From Nocardia alba NBRC 108234 (lineage in GTDB: Bacteria > Actinomycetota > Actinomycetes > Mycobacteriales > Mycobacteriaceae): a stretch of DNA of 64,000 nucleotides. The DNA is taken from the NCBI RefSeq assembly GCF_001612665.1, contig NZ_BDAX01000004.1, forward strand, positions 1 through 64,000. Reading direction: 5' to 3'. Every line of letters begins with the position of its first letter. The first letter of the stretch is position 1. The notes beneath the pieces are model-generated. The model was not told the DNA's origin. It saw nothing but the letters and a program-made list of their open reading frames with translations, and made no database searches. Positions 54,406 through 63,621 of the stretch are shown in pieces. The translations under genes and the position numbers were made by a program.

Positions 54406-55782
54406 ATGAGTGAGGCCCATCCCGTCGACACCCGGCTGCCGTTCGCTCGGCAACTGGCTTTCGGCATTCAGCACGTCCTGATCATGTACACCGGCTGCAT
54501 CACGGTGCCGCTGGTCTTCGGCGCGGCGGCGGGGCTGGACCGGGCGACGATCGCGCTGTTGATCAGCGCTGATCTGCTGGTCGCCGGCATCATCACACTG
54601 GTGCAGAGCCTCGGCGTCGGCAAGTTGGCCGGTGCGCGGCTGCCGATCGTGTGTGGTGCCACCTTCGTCGGGCTCAATCCGATGATCCTGATCGCCGAGG
54701 AATACGGGCTCGACGCCGTATACGGGTCGATGCTGATCGGCGGCGTGGTCGGGGTGGCGCTGGCGTGGCCGTTCGCGCGGGTGGTGCGGTTCTTTCCGCC
54801 GCTGGTCACCGGGACCGTGCTGACCGTGGTCGGGGTATCGCTGATCGGGGTCGCCGGGGGCCTGATCATCGGGACCGATCCGAAGTCGGCGAGTTTCGCC
54901 TCGCCGTCCGCTATCGGGCTGGCGGCGGTGGTCGTGCTGATCGCGGTCGGCTTCGTCTGCCTCGGTCGGGGCGTGTGGTCGCAACTCGGTGTGCTGATCG
55001 CGCTGATCGTGGGCATCGTGATCGCGCTGCCGATGGGCCTGATCACCACCGCGGGGGTCGGCACCGCCGACTGGATCGGCATTCCGCAGCCGTTCCACTT
55101 CGGGTCGCCGCAGTTCCCGGTGACCGCGGTGGTGGCGATGAGCATCGTGATGGCCGTGGTGTTCGCCGAGTCGACCGCGAGCATGCTGGCGATCAGCGAG
55201 ATCACCGGAAAACCGCTCAGCAGAGGCGATCTCGCGCGCGGTCTGGTGGGCGACGGCCTGTCGGGTGTGCTCGGCGGCGTCTTCACCGCGTTCGTCGACA
55301 CGATCTTCAATCAGAACGTCGGCGCGGTCTCGACTACCAGAGTCTTCAGCCGCTACGTGACCGCGGTGAGCGGTGCGATCCTGGTGGTGCTGGGTCTGGT
55401 GCCCCGCATCGGCGAGGTGGTCGCGGTGATTCCCGAGCCGGTCGTCGGCGGAGTCGGGCTGGTGCTGTTCGCGACGGTCGCCGTCGTCGGCGTCACCACC
55501 TTGTTGAAAGCCGATCTGACGGACCGGGTCAACGCCACCGTCGCCGCCACCGCCATCGGCATCGGTCTGCTGCCGGTCTTCACCAAGGGCATGTTCGACA
55601 AGTTCCCCACCTCGGCGCAGATCCTGCTCGACAGCGGCGTCACCCTCGGCGCGGCCACCGCGTTCCTGCTGAATCTGGTCTTCAACCACACCCGCCTGGG
55701 CACCCTCGCCCGCTCCACGACCACTACCCCACCACCGACTCCGCTGCCCACCACCCCGAAACCCGCCGTGGCCACCACCTGA
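54406..55782 (+). CDS. NCS2 nucleobase:cation symporter
   Basis: A 458-residue permease of the nucleobase/ascorbate (NCS2) family with about 12-14 membrane helices. Family marks are FGIQHVLIMYTGCI near the N terminus, FVGLNPMILIAEEYG, and FNQNVGAVSTTRVFSRY. It likely imports xanthine, uric acid or uracil with protons; the exact substrate cannot be told. Start ATG at 54406 gives MSEAHPVDTR. A His-rich and Pro-rich tail ends the protein. Confidence 0.9.
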   Translation: MSEAHPVDTRLPFARQLAFGIQHVLIMYTGCITVPLVFGAAAGLDRATIALLISADLLVAGIITLVQSLGVGKLAGARLPIVCGATFVGLNPMILIAEEYGLDAVYGSMLIGGVVGVALAWPFARVVRFFPPLVTGTVLTVVGVSLIGVAGGLIIGTDPKSASFASPSAIGLAAVVVLIAVGFVCLGRGVWSQLGVLIALIVGIVIALPMGLITTAGVGTADWIGIPQPFHFGSPQFPVTAVVAMSIVMAVVFAESTASMLAISEITGKPLSRGDLARGLVGDGLSGVLGGVFTAFVDTIFNQNVGAVSTTRVFSRYVTAVSGAILVVLGLVPRIGEVVAVIPEPVVGGVGLVLFATVAVVGVTTLLKADLTDRVNATVAATAIGIGLLPVFTKGMFDKFPTSAQILLDSGVTLGAATAFLLNLVFNHTRLGTLARSTTTTPPPTPLPTTPKPAVATT

Positions 55783-56025
55783 TCGAGCCGATGGACGCGG
55801 GCGCGGCACTCCCCCGAGGTACCGCGGATGTACCGCAACAAGGTTCGGACGACGACCGGTGGATTTCCGGTATGCGATGGTTTCAGACCATGTTGCGCGC
55901 AGGAACATCCGACAGTCCGCCCGAAATTTTTCGGCGAGGTAGCGGCGAGATCGCTCGATTCCTGCCACGATGGTGTCGCCGGTCACGATCCGCTGACCGG
56001 CGGAGGTCTACGCGGAGATCCGGCG

Positions 56026-56241
56026 ATGGCGCACCTGGTGTATTTCAAGAAGATTCGCGACGAGCTCACCGAGGTCGAGTACCTCTGGGGGCCGAGTCGA
56101 GATGAACTCGACTCGTCCCTGGTGATCGACAAGACGACCTTCGCCGCCCTACCCGGGCCACCCGACTCACCCGCGGGCCAGATCATCCTGCGCGCCCGCC
56201 GCGGCAGCGACTGGCCCGAGGTCGGCGTCATAGCCTCCTGA
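56026..56241 (+). CDS. Hypothetical protein, 71 aa
   Basis: A 71-residue protein MAHLVYFKKIRDELTEVEYLW..., with CGGAG ribosome site 9 nt from the ATG at 56026. It is hydrophilic, with an acidic middle and GSDWPEVGVIAS end. No family is recognised. The upstream interval 55783-56025 has no credible gene although the frame is open from 55828. Confidence 0.68.
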   Translation: MAHLVYFKKIRDELTEVEYLWGPSRDELDSSLVIDKTTFAALPGPPDSPAGQIILRARRGSDWPEVGVIAS

Positions 56242-56250
56242 ACGCCGTCC

Positions 56251-56673
56251 TCAGTGCTGGTCGGTGACGAGCTCCGCGGCCGCGGCCCGCACGACCTCGG
56301 GGATCGCCACCGGTTTGCGAGTCTCGGCATCGACATAGACGTGGACGAATTCGCCGGTCGCGGCGAGCTCGGGTCCGGTTTCGCCCGCACGGAAGATCGC
56401 CAGATCGTAGGTGATGCTCGAGTTGCCGAGGCGGGCGATCCGCAGACCCACCTGGAGCTGGTCGGGAAAGCTGACCGACCCGTGGAATCGGCACGAGGTC
56501 TGCGCGACGACGCCGAGCGCGGGCAGCGCGGTGATGTCGGTGCCGGTGGCGCGCATCAGCCAGGCGTTCACGGCGGTATCGAAGTAGGAGTAGTAGGTCA
56601 CGTTGTTCACGTGACCGTACTGGTCGTTGTCGGCCCACCGGGTCGGCATCGGCCACAGGACGGGATAGCTCAT
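56251..56673 (-). CDS. Acyl-CoA thioesterase (4HBT hotdog)
   Basis: A 140-residue hotdog-fold thioesterase of the 4-hydroxybenzoyl-CoA type. The active-site region is TRWADNDQYGHVNNVTYYSYFD with a catalytic Asp. It hydrolyses an acyl-CoA; the chain length is unknown. Start ATG at 56671-56673, stop close to the AraC gene end. It is convergent with the 71-aa gene. Confidence 0.9.
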   Translation of the reverse strand: MSYPVLWPMPTRWADNDQYGHVNNVTYYSYFDTAVNAWLMRATGTDITALPALGVVAQTSCRFHGSVSFPDQLQVGLRIARLGNSSITYDLAIFRAGETGPELAATGEFVHVYVDAETRKPVAIPEVVRAAAAELVTDQH

Positions 56674-56680
56674 CGGGCCA

Positions 56681-57613
56681 TCATGCCGCGCTCGCCTGCC
56701 GGTGCTCGCGCGGGCTCACGCCGAAGTGTCGTTTGAAGGCGGTACTCAGGGCGAAGGCGCTGCCATATCCGACCTGGTGGGCGATGGACTCCACGGTCGC
56801 GTCTGATTCGGCGAGCAGGTCGGCCGCGAGCGAGAGTCGCCATTCGGTCAGAAAACTCATCGGCGGTTCCCCGACCAGCTCGCTGAACCGGCGGGCCAGC
56901 GCGGCACGGGACATGCCGACCGCGTCGGCCAGCGCGACCACCGTCCACGGGTGGGCAGGATTGTGTTGGAGCAGACGCAGGGCCTTGCCGACCAGTGGAT
57001 CACCGTAGGCGTGGTACCAGGCGGGGGCGTCGTCGCGGGCGAACCAGGCGCGCAGGGCGGCGATGAGCAGCAGGTCGAGTAGCCGGTCGAGGACGGCCGT
57101 TTGCGCGGGCAGGTCCTTGGTCGCCTCGTCGACGAGCAGGTCGAGCAAACGGGTATCGAGCTCGCCGCGCGGCAGCACCGCCACCTGCGGCAGCGCACGC
57201 AGTAGCCGTCGGCTCACCGCGCCCGCCGATTCGTAGGTTCCGGTGACCATCAGCGTCTCACCGTCGATATCGGTACCCCACTGACGAACACCCAGACTCA
57301 GTGTCTCGCACAGGATCTCACCCTCGGGCGTGGTGGTGACCTGCCCCGGCCGGATGACGACCTGTGGTTCGGTCGCCGGATCGTCGGCCACCGTATACGG
57401 CTGCGGCCCACGGAAAATCGCGACATCGCCCGCGCCGAGTTGCCGCGGCGGCAGCGAATCGGTACTGACCCAAGCCTTTCCGCGGATCATCGCGAGCACC
57501 GTGAGCGGGGCTTCGTCCTGCACGCGCAGCGACCACGGCGGGTTCAGCAGCGAACACATGAGGAACGCACCGCGGGCGCGTGGACCTTCGAGCAGACCGG
57601 CTAACGCATCCAC
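56681..57613 (-). CDS. AraC-family transcriptional regulator
   Basis: A 310-residue regulator. The first about 190 residues are a cupin-like effector domain (WSLRVQDEAPLTVLAMIRG, RQLGAGDVAIFRGPQPY). The C-terminal part has two AraC HTHs (TVVALADAVGMSRAALARRF and ESIAHQVGYGSAFALSTAFKRHFG). It is divergent from the NmrA-type gene by 95 bp and may regulate it. The GTG at 57611-57613 is used; the frame is open to 57667. Confidence 0.87.
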   Translation of the reverse strand: MDALAGLLEGPRARGAFLMCSLLNPPWSLRVQDEAPLTVLAMIRGKAWVSTDSLPPRQLGAGDVAIFRGPQPYTVADDPATEPQVVIRPGQVTTTPEGEILCETLSLGVRQWGTDIDGETLMVTGTYESAGAVSRRLLRALPQVAVLPRGELDTRLLDLLVDEATKDLPAQTAVLDRLLDLLLIAALRAWFARDDAPAWYHAYGDPLVGKALRLLQHNPAHPWTVVALADAVGMSRAALARRFSELVGEPPMSFLTEWRLSLAADLLAESDATVESIAHQVGYGSAFALSTAFKRHFGVSPREHRQASAA

Positions 57614-57707
57614 CTCTCCACAGTAGACGACAACGCCTAGACGACAACGCATGTTCGTGAGCGGCACGACGATGTCGCCGCCCGCCGCGCGGCGGTGTAC
57701 TTATCTC

Positions 57708-58553
57708 ATGACAAACACCACTTCTCACCAGCGTCTTTCCCTCATCACCGGCGCTACCGGCAAGACCGGAAGCCGCGTGGCGGCCCTGCTGGACGCCGCG
57801 GGCCGCCCGGTCCGCCACGGCTCGCGCACCGCCGCGATCCCCTTCGACTGGACCGACCGCAAGACCTGGGGGCCCGCGCTCGCCGACGTCGACTCGGTCT
57901 ATCTCGCCTTCCAGCCCGATCTCGCCGTGCCCGGCGCCGCCGACGTCATCCGCGCCTTCACCGCCGCCGCCCGGGCCGCGGGCGCGCGCTCGGTGGTACT
58001 GCTGTCGGGCCGCGGCGAACCCGAAGCGCTGGAATGCGAGCAGATCGTCCGGGATTCGGGTCTGAGCTGGACCATCGTGCGCTGTGCCTTCTTCGCGCAC
58101 AACTTCAGCGAGGGCGCCTTCGTCGACGACGTGCTCGCCGGTACCGTGGCGCTGCCCAACGGCGATGTGCCGGAACCGTTCGTGCACGTCGACGATATCG
58201 CCGAGGTGGCGGCGGCCGCGCTCACCGATTCGCGCCACGCGGGTCAGCTCTACGAACTCACCGGTCCGCGCGCGCTGACCTTCGCCGACGCGGTGGCCGA
58301 GATCGCCGCGGCCACCGGCCGCGAGATCGCCTTCATTGCCGTCTCCCGGCCGGAATTCGCTGCGGCTCTTCGGGAATACCAGGTTCCCGATGACGTGGTC
58401 AGCCTGCTCGACTACCTGTTCGGCACCATCCTCGACGGCCGCAACACCCCCACCGCCGACGGTGTCCGGCGCGCCCTGGGCCGCGAGGCCCGCGATTTCA
58501 CCGACTACGCCACGGAAACCGCCGCCGCAGGCGCTTGGACGCCGCAGCGGTAG
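57708..58553 (+). CDS. NmrA/SDR-type NAD(P)-binding protein
   Basis: A 281-residue atypical SDR protein. The dinucleotide motif is LSLITGATGKTGSRVAALL near the N terminus, then VYLAFQPD, SVVLLSGRGEPEAL and YELTGPRALTFADA. Catalytic Tyr-x3-Lys is not obvious, as in NmrA regulators. It may be a redox sensor or an epimerase-like enzyme. Start ATG at 57708 begins MTNTTSHQRL. Its divergent neighbour is an AraC regulator. Confidence 0.88.
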   Translation: MTNTTSHQRLSLITGATGKTGSRVAALLDAAGRPVRHGSRTAAIPFDWTDRKTWGPALADVDSVYLAFQPDLAVPGAADVIRAFTAAARAAGARSVVLLSGRGEPEALECEQIVRDSGLSWTIVRCAFFAHNFSEGAFVDDVLAGTVALPNGDVPEPFVHVDDIAEVAAAALTDSRHAGQLYELTGPRALTFADAVAEIAAATGREIAFIAVSRPEFAAALREYQVPDDVVSLLDYLFGTILDGRNTPTADGVRRALGREARDFTDYATETAAAGAWTPQR

Positions 58554-58654
58554 TCGAGCAGTTCGATCACCGGGCTCGCGCCGAGGCAGCGAACCACCCG
58601 GGCGGGGTGATCTTGAATTACCGGGCGTCCCGCGCCGAGACCGGTACCGTCGAA

Positions 58655-59980
58655 GTGGTGGGTTCAGCGACGATCGACCGCGGGTTTCGGATGGCCAGGG
58701 CCGCGGTGTTCGCGGCTTTCACGCTGAACGGGATGCTGCTGGCGATGTGGGTGGTCCACATTCCGGCGATCACCGACCGAGCGGGGGTATCGGCCTCGGG
58801 ACTCAGCGTGCTCGTGCTGCTGATGGCGGGCGCCGCGCTCGTCGGTATGCGGCTCGCGGGCCCGGCCGCCGACCGGTTCGGCAGCCGTGCGCTGGTGGCC
58901 GCTGCCGCGTCGGCGATCTCGGTGACGGTTCTCGGCCCGGGACTGGCGACCGACCCGCTCACCTTGGCGATCGCGGTGGCCTGCTTCGGGTTCGGCTTGG
59001 GCGCCCTCGACGTATCGATGAACACCCAGGCGGTGTACGTCGAACGGGCCTATCACCGGCCGATCATGTCCGCCTTCCATGCGATGTTCTCGGCAGGCGG
59101 GTTCGCCGGTTCGCTGGTGGGCGCGGCTACCCAATACGCGGGGTGGCCGCCGCAGCTGACGTTGACGTGCGCCGGGATCGGCGGACTGGCCGTCACCGCG
59201 GCCCTGGTACCGCACCTGCTCGGCCGTCAACAGCCCGAATCACCCTCGCGCCCCGAATATTACGACAACGAGGATGCGCGATCCGCGACCGGCGCGCGAG
59301 AGCGGCCGACCGACGCGGCCGAACCGGCAGGCGCGCGATACGACACCGACCCGGGCAGCTCGACAAGTTCGCCACCCGCGACCTCCGGTCCCACCGCGAC
59401 TGTTGAGCTCGGCGCCGAGAAGCGTGAGCAACGACGTCGGCGGACACGAAAGGTGCTCTCGCTCGGGGCCGTCGCGTTCATTCTCCTCCTCGCGGAGGGT
59501 GTGGCGGCGGACTGGAGTGCGCTCCAGGTCCGCGAGCGCCTCGATACGTCCGAAGCCAGTGCCGCCCTGGCCTTCGGCGCCTTCTCCGCCACGATGACGC
59601 TCGGGCGATTCCTCGCCGATCGGGTGAGTGGCGCCTTGGGCCCGGTGGCCATCGTCCGCTACGGAAGTCTGCTCGCCGCAGTGGGATTCGCAGTTGTCAT
59701 CGGATCGCCCTGGTTGCCGGTCACGCTCCTCGGCTGGGCGATGTGCGGGCTCGGGCTGGCGGGCGGCGTCCCCCAGATCTTCTCCACCGCGGGCAATCTC
59801 GGCGGCACGGCGGCGGCGACGGACATGTCGCGCGTGTTCACCATCGGCTACCTCGGCCTGCTCGCGGGCCCCGCCATGATCGGCTGGCTCACCGCCGTGG
59901 TTCCGCTGACCGCGGCGCTGACCGTTCCGCTGGTGCTCACCCTGGCCTGCGCGGCCACGGCGAGGGTGGTCAGTCGGTGA
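58655..59980 (+). CDS. MFS transporter
   Basis: A protein of about 441 residues with 12 membrane helices of the major facilitator superfamily. The first six helices end near LTCAGIGGLAVTAALVPHLLG, then a long polar loop of about 90 residues (rich in Pro, Thr, Glu, Arg) precedes the second six. Motif-A-like GMRLAGPAADRFGSR and GRFLADRVSG are seen. Substrate unknown. The start is uncertain (GTG at 58655; ATG at 58691). It converges with the OYE-DDN gene, overlapping its end by 11 bp. Confidence 0.85.
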   Translation: MVGSATIDRGFRMARAAVFAAFTLNGMLLAMWVVHIPAITDRAGVSASGLSVLVLLMAGAALVGMRLAGPAADRFGSRALVAAAASAISVTVLGPGLATDPLTLAIAVACFGFGLGALDVSMNTQAVYVERAYHRPIMSAFHAMFSAGGFAGSLVGAATQYAGWPPQLTLTCAGIGGLAVTAALVPHLLGRQQPESPSRPEYYDNEDARSATGARERPTDAAEPAGARYDTDPGSSTSSPPATSGPTATVELGAEKREQRRRRTRKVLSLGAVAFILLLAEGVAADWSALQVRERLDTSEASAALAFGAFSATMTLGRFLADRVSGALGPVAIVRYGSLLAAVGFAVVIGSPWLPVTLLGWAMCGLGLAGGVPQIFSTAGNLGGTAAATDMSRVFTIGYLGLLAGPAMIGWLTAVVPLTAALTVPLVLTLACAATARVVSR

Positions 59981-61664
59981 AGGTGATCCGGACCGAGACC
60001 GGGGCGCTCTGCAACGCGCGGAAGGTCGCCGCGGTCAGCCCGGCGAACACCGGGTTGGGCGCGAAGGTCCGCGACCGCGCGACGACATCGTCGGCCGGGC
60101 GCAGTTGCGCGGTGCCGGTGCGCCACCGATTCCCCTGACGGACCCGCACTTTCGGTTCCGCCACGATGTTGGCGGCCCACCCCGACCTGGTGCCGTGCTG
60201 GCTGATCACCCACGCGCCGCTGTCGTCGAACGAGACCGAGACCGGCACCACCCGGATCTGTCCGGACTTACGTCCGATCGTCTCGAGGTCGGTCGCGAAG
60301 GAGGTTCGGACGCCGATCCGGCCCAGCGCGCGGACCGCCGGGTTGGCGACATAGCGACCGAACGCCCGCTCGATTTCGAACTTGCGGCGCGCCGGGTCCT
60401 TGCGGTTCATCGTCGAACTCCTTCTGCTGCGAAACGCGTCGACGCCGTGATGTCTCAGCATCGCCGCCGCCGTGAGCCACGGTGTGCGGTCGGGGTCGGG
60501 ATCGGCGCCCGCCCCGAGCAGATGCAGCTGATCGGTGTGCCACTGCAGGTCGAGCGCGCCTTCGAGCATCTTGATGTTGGGGTGAGTAGCCACTCGTGCG
60601 GGCAGGCGCAGCGAGATCTGTCGAGCGTGCAGGCGTGCTGTGCGCTCGTGCAGGATGTCGCCCGCGGCGTTCGGCGACACCGCGCTCGGCCTGCCGAGGC
60701 CGACGACATCGCACTGCCCCGACTCGACCGCGTCGACCATGGCCGGGCGGGAACGGAATCCGCCGGTGACGGCCAGCGGCACCGATCCGGCGACCGCCCG
60801 GACCGACTCGGCGTACTCGAGGAAGTACGCCTCACGCGCGACGGTGCTCGCCGAACGCGCCACCGGCCTTCCCGTCATCGCGGGCGATTCGTAACTGCCG
60901 CCGCTGATCTCGATCAGATCGAGCTTTTCGGCGGCGAGGCGGCGCACCACCTCGCGTGACTCGTCCTCGGTGAAGCCGCCGCGCTGGAAGTCCGCGGAGT
61001 TGAGCTTGATCGCTACGGCGAACGACGGCGCTACCTCGGCCCTGATCGCGCGCACCACCTCCAGCACAAAGCGCGCTCGCCGTTGTGGATCACCGCCCCA
61101 GCGATCATCGCGCTGATTGGCCAGCGGTGAGAGGAACTGCGAGACGAGGTAGCCGTGCGCGCCGTGGATCTGCACGCCGTCGAAGCCCGCGCGTTCGGCG
61201 ATCCGCGCGGTGGCCGCGAATCGGTCCACGATATCGACGATCTCGCCGTCGGTGAGCGCGCGCGGCGCCGGAACACCGGGCAGCCCGAGACCGATCGCCG
61301 ATGGCGCCACCGGCTGCGACCGCGTTACCAGCGGATTCGCTTGCCTGCCAGGGTGATTGATCTGCATCCAGAGATCGGTGCCGCCGTCCTTGGCGGTTCG
61401 CGCCCAGCGGCGCACGTCGTCGAGGTGACGTTCATCGGCGATGACGACATTGCCCGGCTCGCCGAGATGGTCATGGTCGACCATCACATTTCCGGTGATG
61501 ATCAGGCCGAAACCGCCACTGCCCCAACGGCTGTAGAGCCGCTCGAGCCGTTCGTCCGGCGCGCCGGCGGAGGTGCCGAGGCCCTCACTCAGCGCGGCCT
61601 TCATCAGCCGGTTGGGCAACACCTGGCCGCACGGCAGGGTGAGCGGATCGCTCAGGGCTGTCAT
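59970..61664 (-). CDS. Old Yellow Enzyme fused to a DDN-type F420 nitroreductase
   Basis: A 564-residue protein with two joined parts. Residues 1 to about 410 are an NADH:flavin oxidoreductase of the Old Yellow Enzyme type (MQINHPGRQA, HGAHGYLVSQFLSPLANQRDDRWGG, DVVGLGRPS). From about M419 there is a deazaflavin (F420)-dependent nitroreductase (DDN) domain of 146 residues (TIGRKSGQIRVVPVSVSF, VISQHGTRSGWAANI). The joint includes an in-frame ATG at 60408-60410 with AAGGAG 7 nt before it, so the C-terminal domain could also be made alone. The start ATG at 61662-61664 has GGAGGAG upstream. Substrates are probably alkenes and nitro compounds; a TetR gene is divergent. Confidence 0.85.
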   Translation of the reverse strand: MTALSDPLTLPCGQVLPNRLMKAALSEGLGTSAGAPDERLERLYSRWGSGGFGLIITGNVMVDHDHLGEPGNVVIADERHLDDVRRWARTAKDGGTDLWMQINHPGRQANPLVTRSQPVAPSAIGLGLPGVPAPRALTDGEIVDIVDRFAATARIAERAGFDGVQIHGAHGYLVSQFLSPLANQRDDRWGGDPQRRARFVLEVVRAIRAEVAPSFAVAIKLNSADFQRGGFTEDESREVVRRLAAEKLDLIEISGGSYESPAMTGRPVARSASTVAREAYFLEYAESVRAVAGSVPLAVTGGFRSRPAMVDAVESGQCDVVGLGRPSAVSPNAAGDILHERTARLHARQISLRLPARVATHPNIKMLEGALDLQWHTDQLHLLGAGADPDPDRTPWLTAAAMLRHHGVDAFRSRRSSTMNRKDPARRKFEIERAFGRYVANPAVRALGRIGVRTSFATDLETIGRKSGQIRVVPVSVSFDDSGAWVISQHGTRSGWAANIVAEPKVRVRQGNRWRTGTAQLRPADDVVARSRTFAPNPVFAGLTAATFRALQSAPVSVRITFTD

Positions 61665-61687
61665 CGTCGGCTCCTCCGCGGATAGCA

Positions 61688-61742
61688 TCGAGTACACCGA
61701 TCGGTGTACTCGACTCGACGGTAGTACACCGATCGGTATACT
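61688..61742. promoter_or_regulatory. Twin TetR-type palindromes
   Basis: A 26-bp perfect palindrome (61688-61713, centred on CCGATCGG) and a near-copy of the inner 20 bp (61723-61742, one mismatch) lie between the two divergent genes, with centres 32 bp apart. This is a textbook dimer-pair operator for the adjacent TetR regulator. Confidence 0.8.
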
Positions 61743-61768
61743 TCAATGGACCGACCGAAAGGAAGTCG

Positions 61769-62344
61769 ATGGCGGCACGTGACGGACTCGTCCAGAGCAC
61801 GATCGATCTGGTGCGCCGCAACGGCGTGGCCGGGACCGGTGTCGCGAATCTGCTCCACCACAGCGGGCTCTCCCGCCGGACGATCTATCTGAACTTCCCC
61901 GGCGGTAAGTCCGAATTGATCACCGAGGCCACCCGCGTCGCGGGCCGGGCGATGACAACACTGATCGAGACCTTCACCAAGGACGCCGAGCCCGAACAGA
62001 CCGTGGCCTCGTTCGCCGACGCGTGGAAACAGGTCGTCGAATCCAGCGACTTTCTCGCCGGCTGCCCGATCGTGGCCGCGGCGCTGGGCCGCTCGGAGTC
62101 CCCCGCGGCGGCGGACGCGGCCGGCGAGGCGTTCGACTCCTGGGAGCGGGCACTGGCGGCCCGGCTACGCGCGGAGAACATCGACCCCGATACCGCGTGC
62201 TCCTTGGCGACAACCGTCATCGCCACGATCGAGGGCGCGGTGGTGATGTCGCTCGCCAAGCGCAGCACCGAGCCGCTCGATCGCGTCGGCCGCCACCTCA
62301 CCGAGCTGGTCAGGGCGCATATCCGCCCGGTCGGCACGTCCTGA
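61769..62344 (+). CDS. TetR-family regulator
   Basis: A 191-residue TetR protein. The N-terminal HTH includes STIDLVRRNGVAGTGVANLLHHSGLSRRTIYLNFPGGKSELI in parts, with GLSRRTIYLNF as recognition helix. The C-terminal domain is of the YxaF/LfrR type. It is divergent from the OYE-DDN gene with twin palindromes between, so it probably represses that gene and itself, with an electrophile or drug as inducer. Start ATG at 61769 follows GAAAGGAAG. Confidence 0.92.
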   Translation: MAARDGLVQSTIDLVRRNGVAGTGVANLLHHSGLSRRTIYLNFPGGKSELITEATRVAGRAMTTLIETFTKDAEPEQTVASFADAWKQVVESSDFLAGCPIVAAALGRSESPAAADAAGEAFDSWERALAARLRAENIDPDTACSLATTVIATIEGAVVMSLAKRSTEPLDRVGRHLTELVRAHIRPVGTS

Positions 62345-62367
62345 CCAGCGCGTTGCGCGCACGACGG

Positions 62368-63525
62368 CTAGAGGTACATGCCGACGTCGGCGCTGTGGTC
62401 GATGGTGGTGCGGATCTGGATCCCGCCGTCGCGGTGGGCGACCAGTTCGGCGAGGGTCGCGCCGTCAGGAAAACTCGACTCGGCGATGACCCCGTCCTGG
62501 CGGGCCAGCCACTCGTCGGCTTCCGTCGCCGAGAGCCGACCGACCTCGAGTTGGGCCAGGCAGCGTCCGGGCCGAACCACCGCGGGGTGCAGCCGGGAGA
62601 GGTCTTCGTTGGTGGTGATCGCGATCAACACATTGCGGCCCTGACCGAGCATCCCGTCGGTGAGATTGAGCAGACGCGAAAGTTTCTGCCCCGCCGCCTC
62701 TTTCGCCTCGCCGCGGATCAGCTCATCGCAGTCCTCCAGCACGAGCAACCGCCAGCGGCCGTCCTCGTCGTCGCCGTCGGCACCCGCCGCGACCTCCATC
62801 AGATAGCCGGGATTGCTGAACAGTTCTTCCGGGTCGACAACACAATCGACCTGACACCACGGTGCCCATGACCGCGCGAGCGCGCGCAACGCGGTGGTCT
62901 TGCCGGTGCCGGGCTCACCGTGCAGCAGCACCAGCCGCCCCTTGATATCGGCCACACCCAGCCCCATCAAACGCTGCATGCTCGCCGATACCGAGCCGGT
63001 GTAGTTGCCGCGAATCTCGGCCCACGCGGGCGCCGCGATGTGACGCCGCCGGCGCGCGGGGCGCCGAACGTCCATATGCCAGAAGCCCATCTCTACCGTA
63101 GTCGCACTGTCACGTGACAGTTCAGCTCCCTCGGTTGAACGCGCCAGAATTTCGACGGCGAGTTCGTCGCTGACGGCGGTCACCTCGATCGTGGCCGAAC
63201 CGCTCGCCCAGCGCACGGCCCGCAACGCCCACCCGTCACCGGCGGCGAGCAACGCGCTGCTGTCATCGTCGGCGACCGAGCGCACGATCCGCGAGTCGGC
63301 AGGCCGCAGCGCCGCCTCGGGTCGTACCCGATCGAGATGTGCCTGACGGGCGAACGGCTGATCGCCGCGCAGGAAGGGGGCGAGGGCGAGCGCGTCGATC
63401 GCGTCGCGGGTGGAATAGGTGGAGTCGATGGCCGCCGACCACGGAAACGGCTCGCCCTGATCCTGCGGCTGACGCGGCGAATCGACGAGCCTGAGCTGTT
63501 CATTGCGTGTGGACACCGAGCCCAT
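62368..63525 (-). CDS. AAA-family ATPase (DUF5925 type)
   Basis: A 385-residue protein. The first about 180 residues match the DUF5925 region. The second half is an AAA ATPase with Walker A HGEPGTGKTTALRAL, Walker B LLVLEDCDELIRG, and sensor 1 AITTNEDL followed by VRPGRC. It may remodel protein complexes, but partners are unknown. Start ATG at 63523-63525 gives MGSVSTRNEQ. The upstream gap to the MFS gene is about 95 bp, divergent. Confidence 0.87.
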   Translation of the reverse strand: MGSVSTRNEQLRLVDSPRQPQDQGEPFPWSAAIDSTYSTRDAIDALALAPFLRGDQPFARQAHLDRVRPEAALRPADSRIVRSVADDDSSALLAAGDGWALRAVRWASGSATIEVTAVSDELAVEILARSTEGAELSRDSATTVEMGFWHMDVRRPARRRRHIAAPAWAEIRGNYTGSVSASMQRLMGLGVADIKGRLVLLHGEPGTGKTTALRALARSWAPWCQVDCVVDPEELFSNPGYLMEVAAGADGDDEDGRWRLLVLEDCDELIRGEAKEAAGQKLSRLLNLTDGMLGQGRNVLIAITTNEDLSRLHPAVVRPGRCLAQLEVGRLSATEADEWLARQDGVIAESSFPDGATLAELVAHRDGGIQIRTTIDHSADVGMYL

Positions 63526-63621
63526 GATCGTGGTCGTCGGCCCGGAATGTCCAATGACTTTCGGCGAACATCACCGAAAAATCGCTGGCACCGCGAGCGA
63601 ATCCGTCGGTACCGTCGAAGT

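Noticed and set aside
55828..56025. Longer form of the 71-aa protein
   Set aside because: The upstream frame is Cys/Pro-rich without family resemblance; a ribosome site marks the ATG at 56026.
62812..62822. ATTGCTGAAC-like motif in the AAA ATPase gene, as in the elements
   Set aside because: It is a short match inside a chromosomal coding sequence and is explained by the codons; the longer 17-bp motif is absent.
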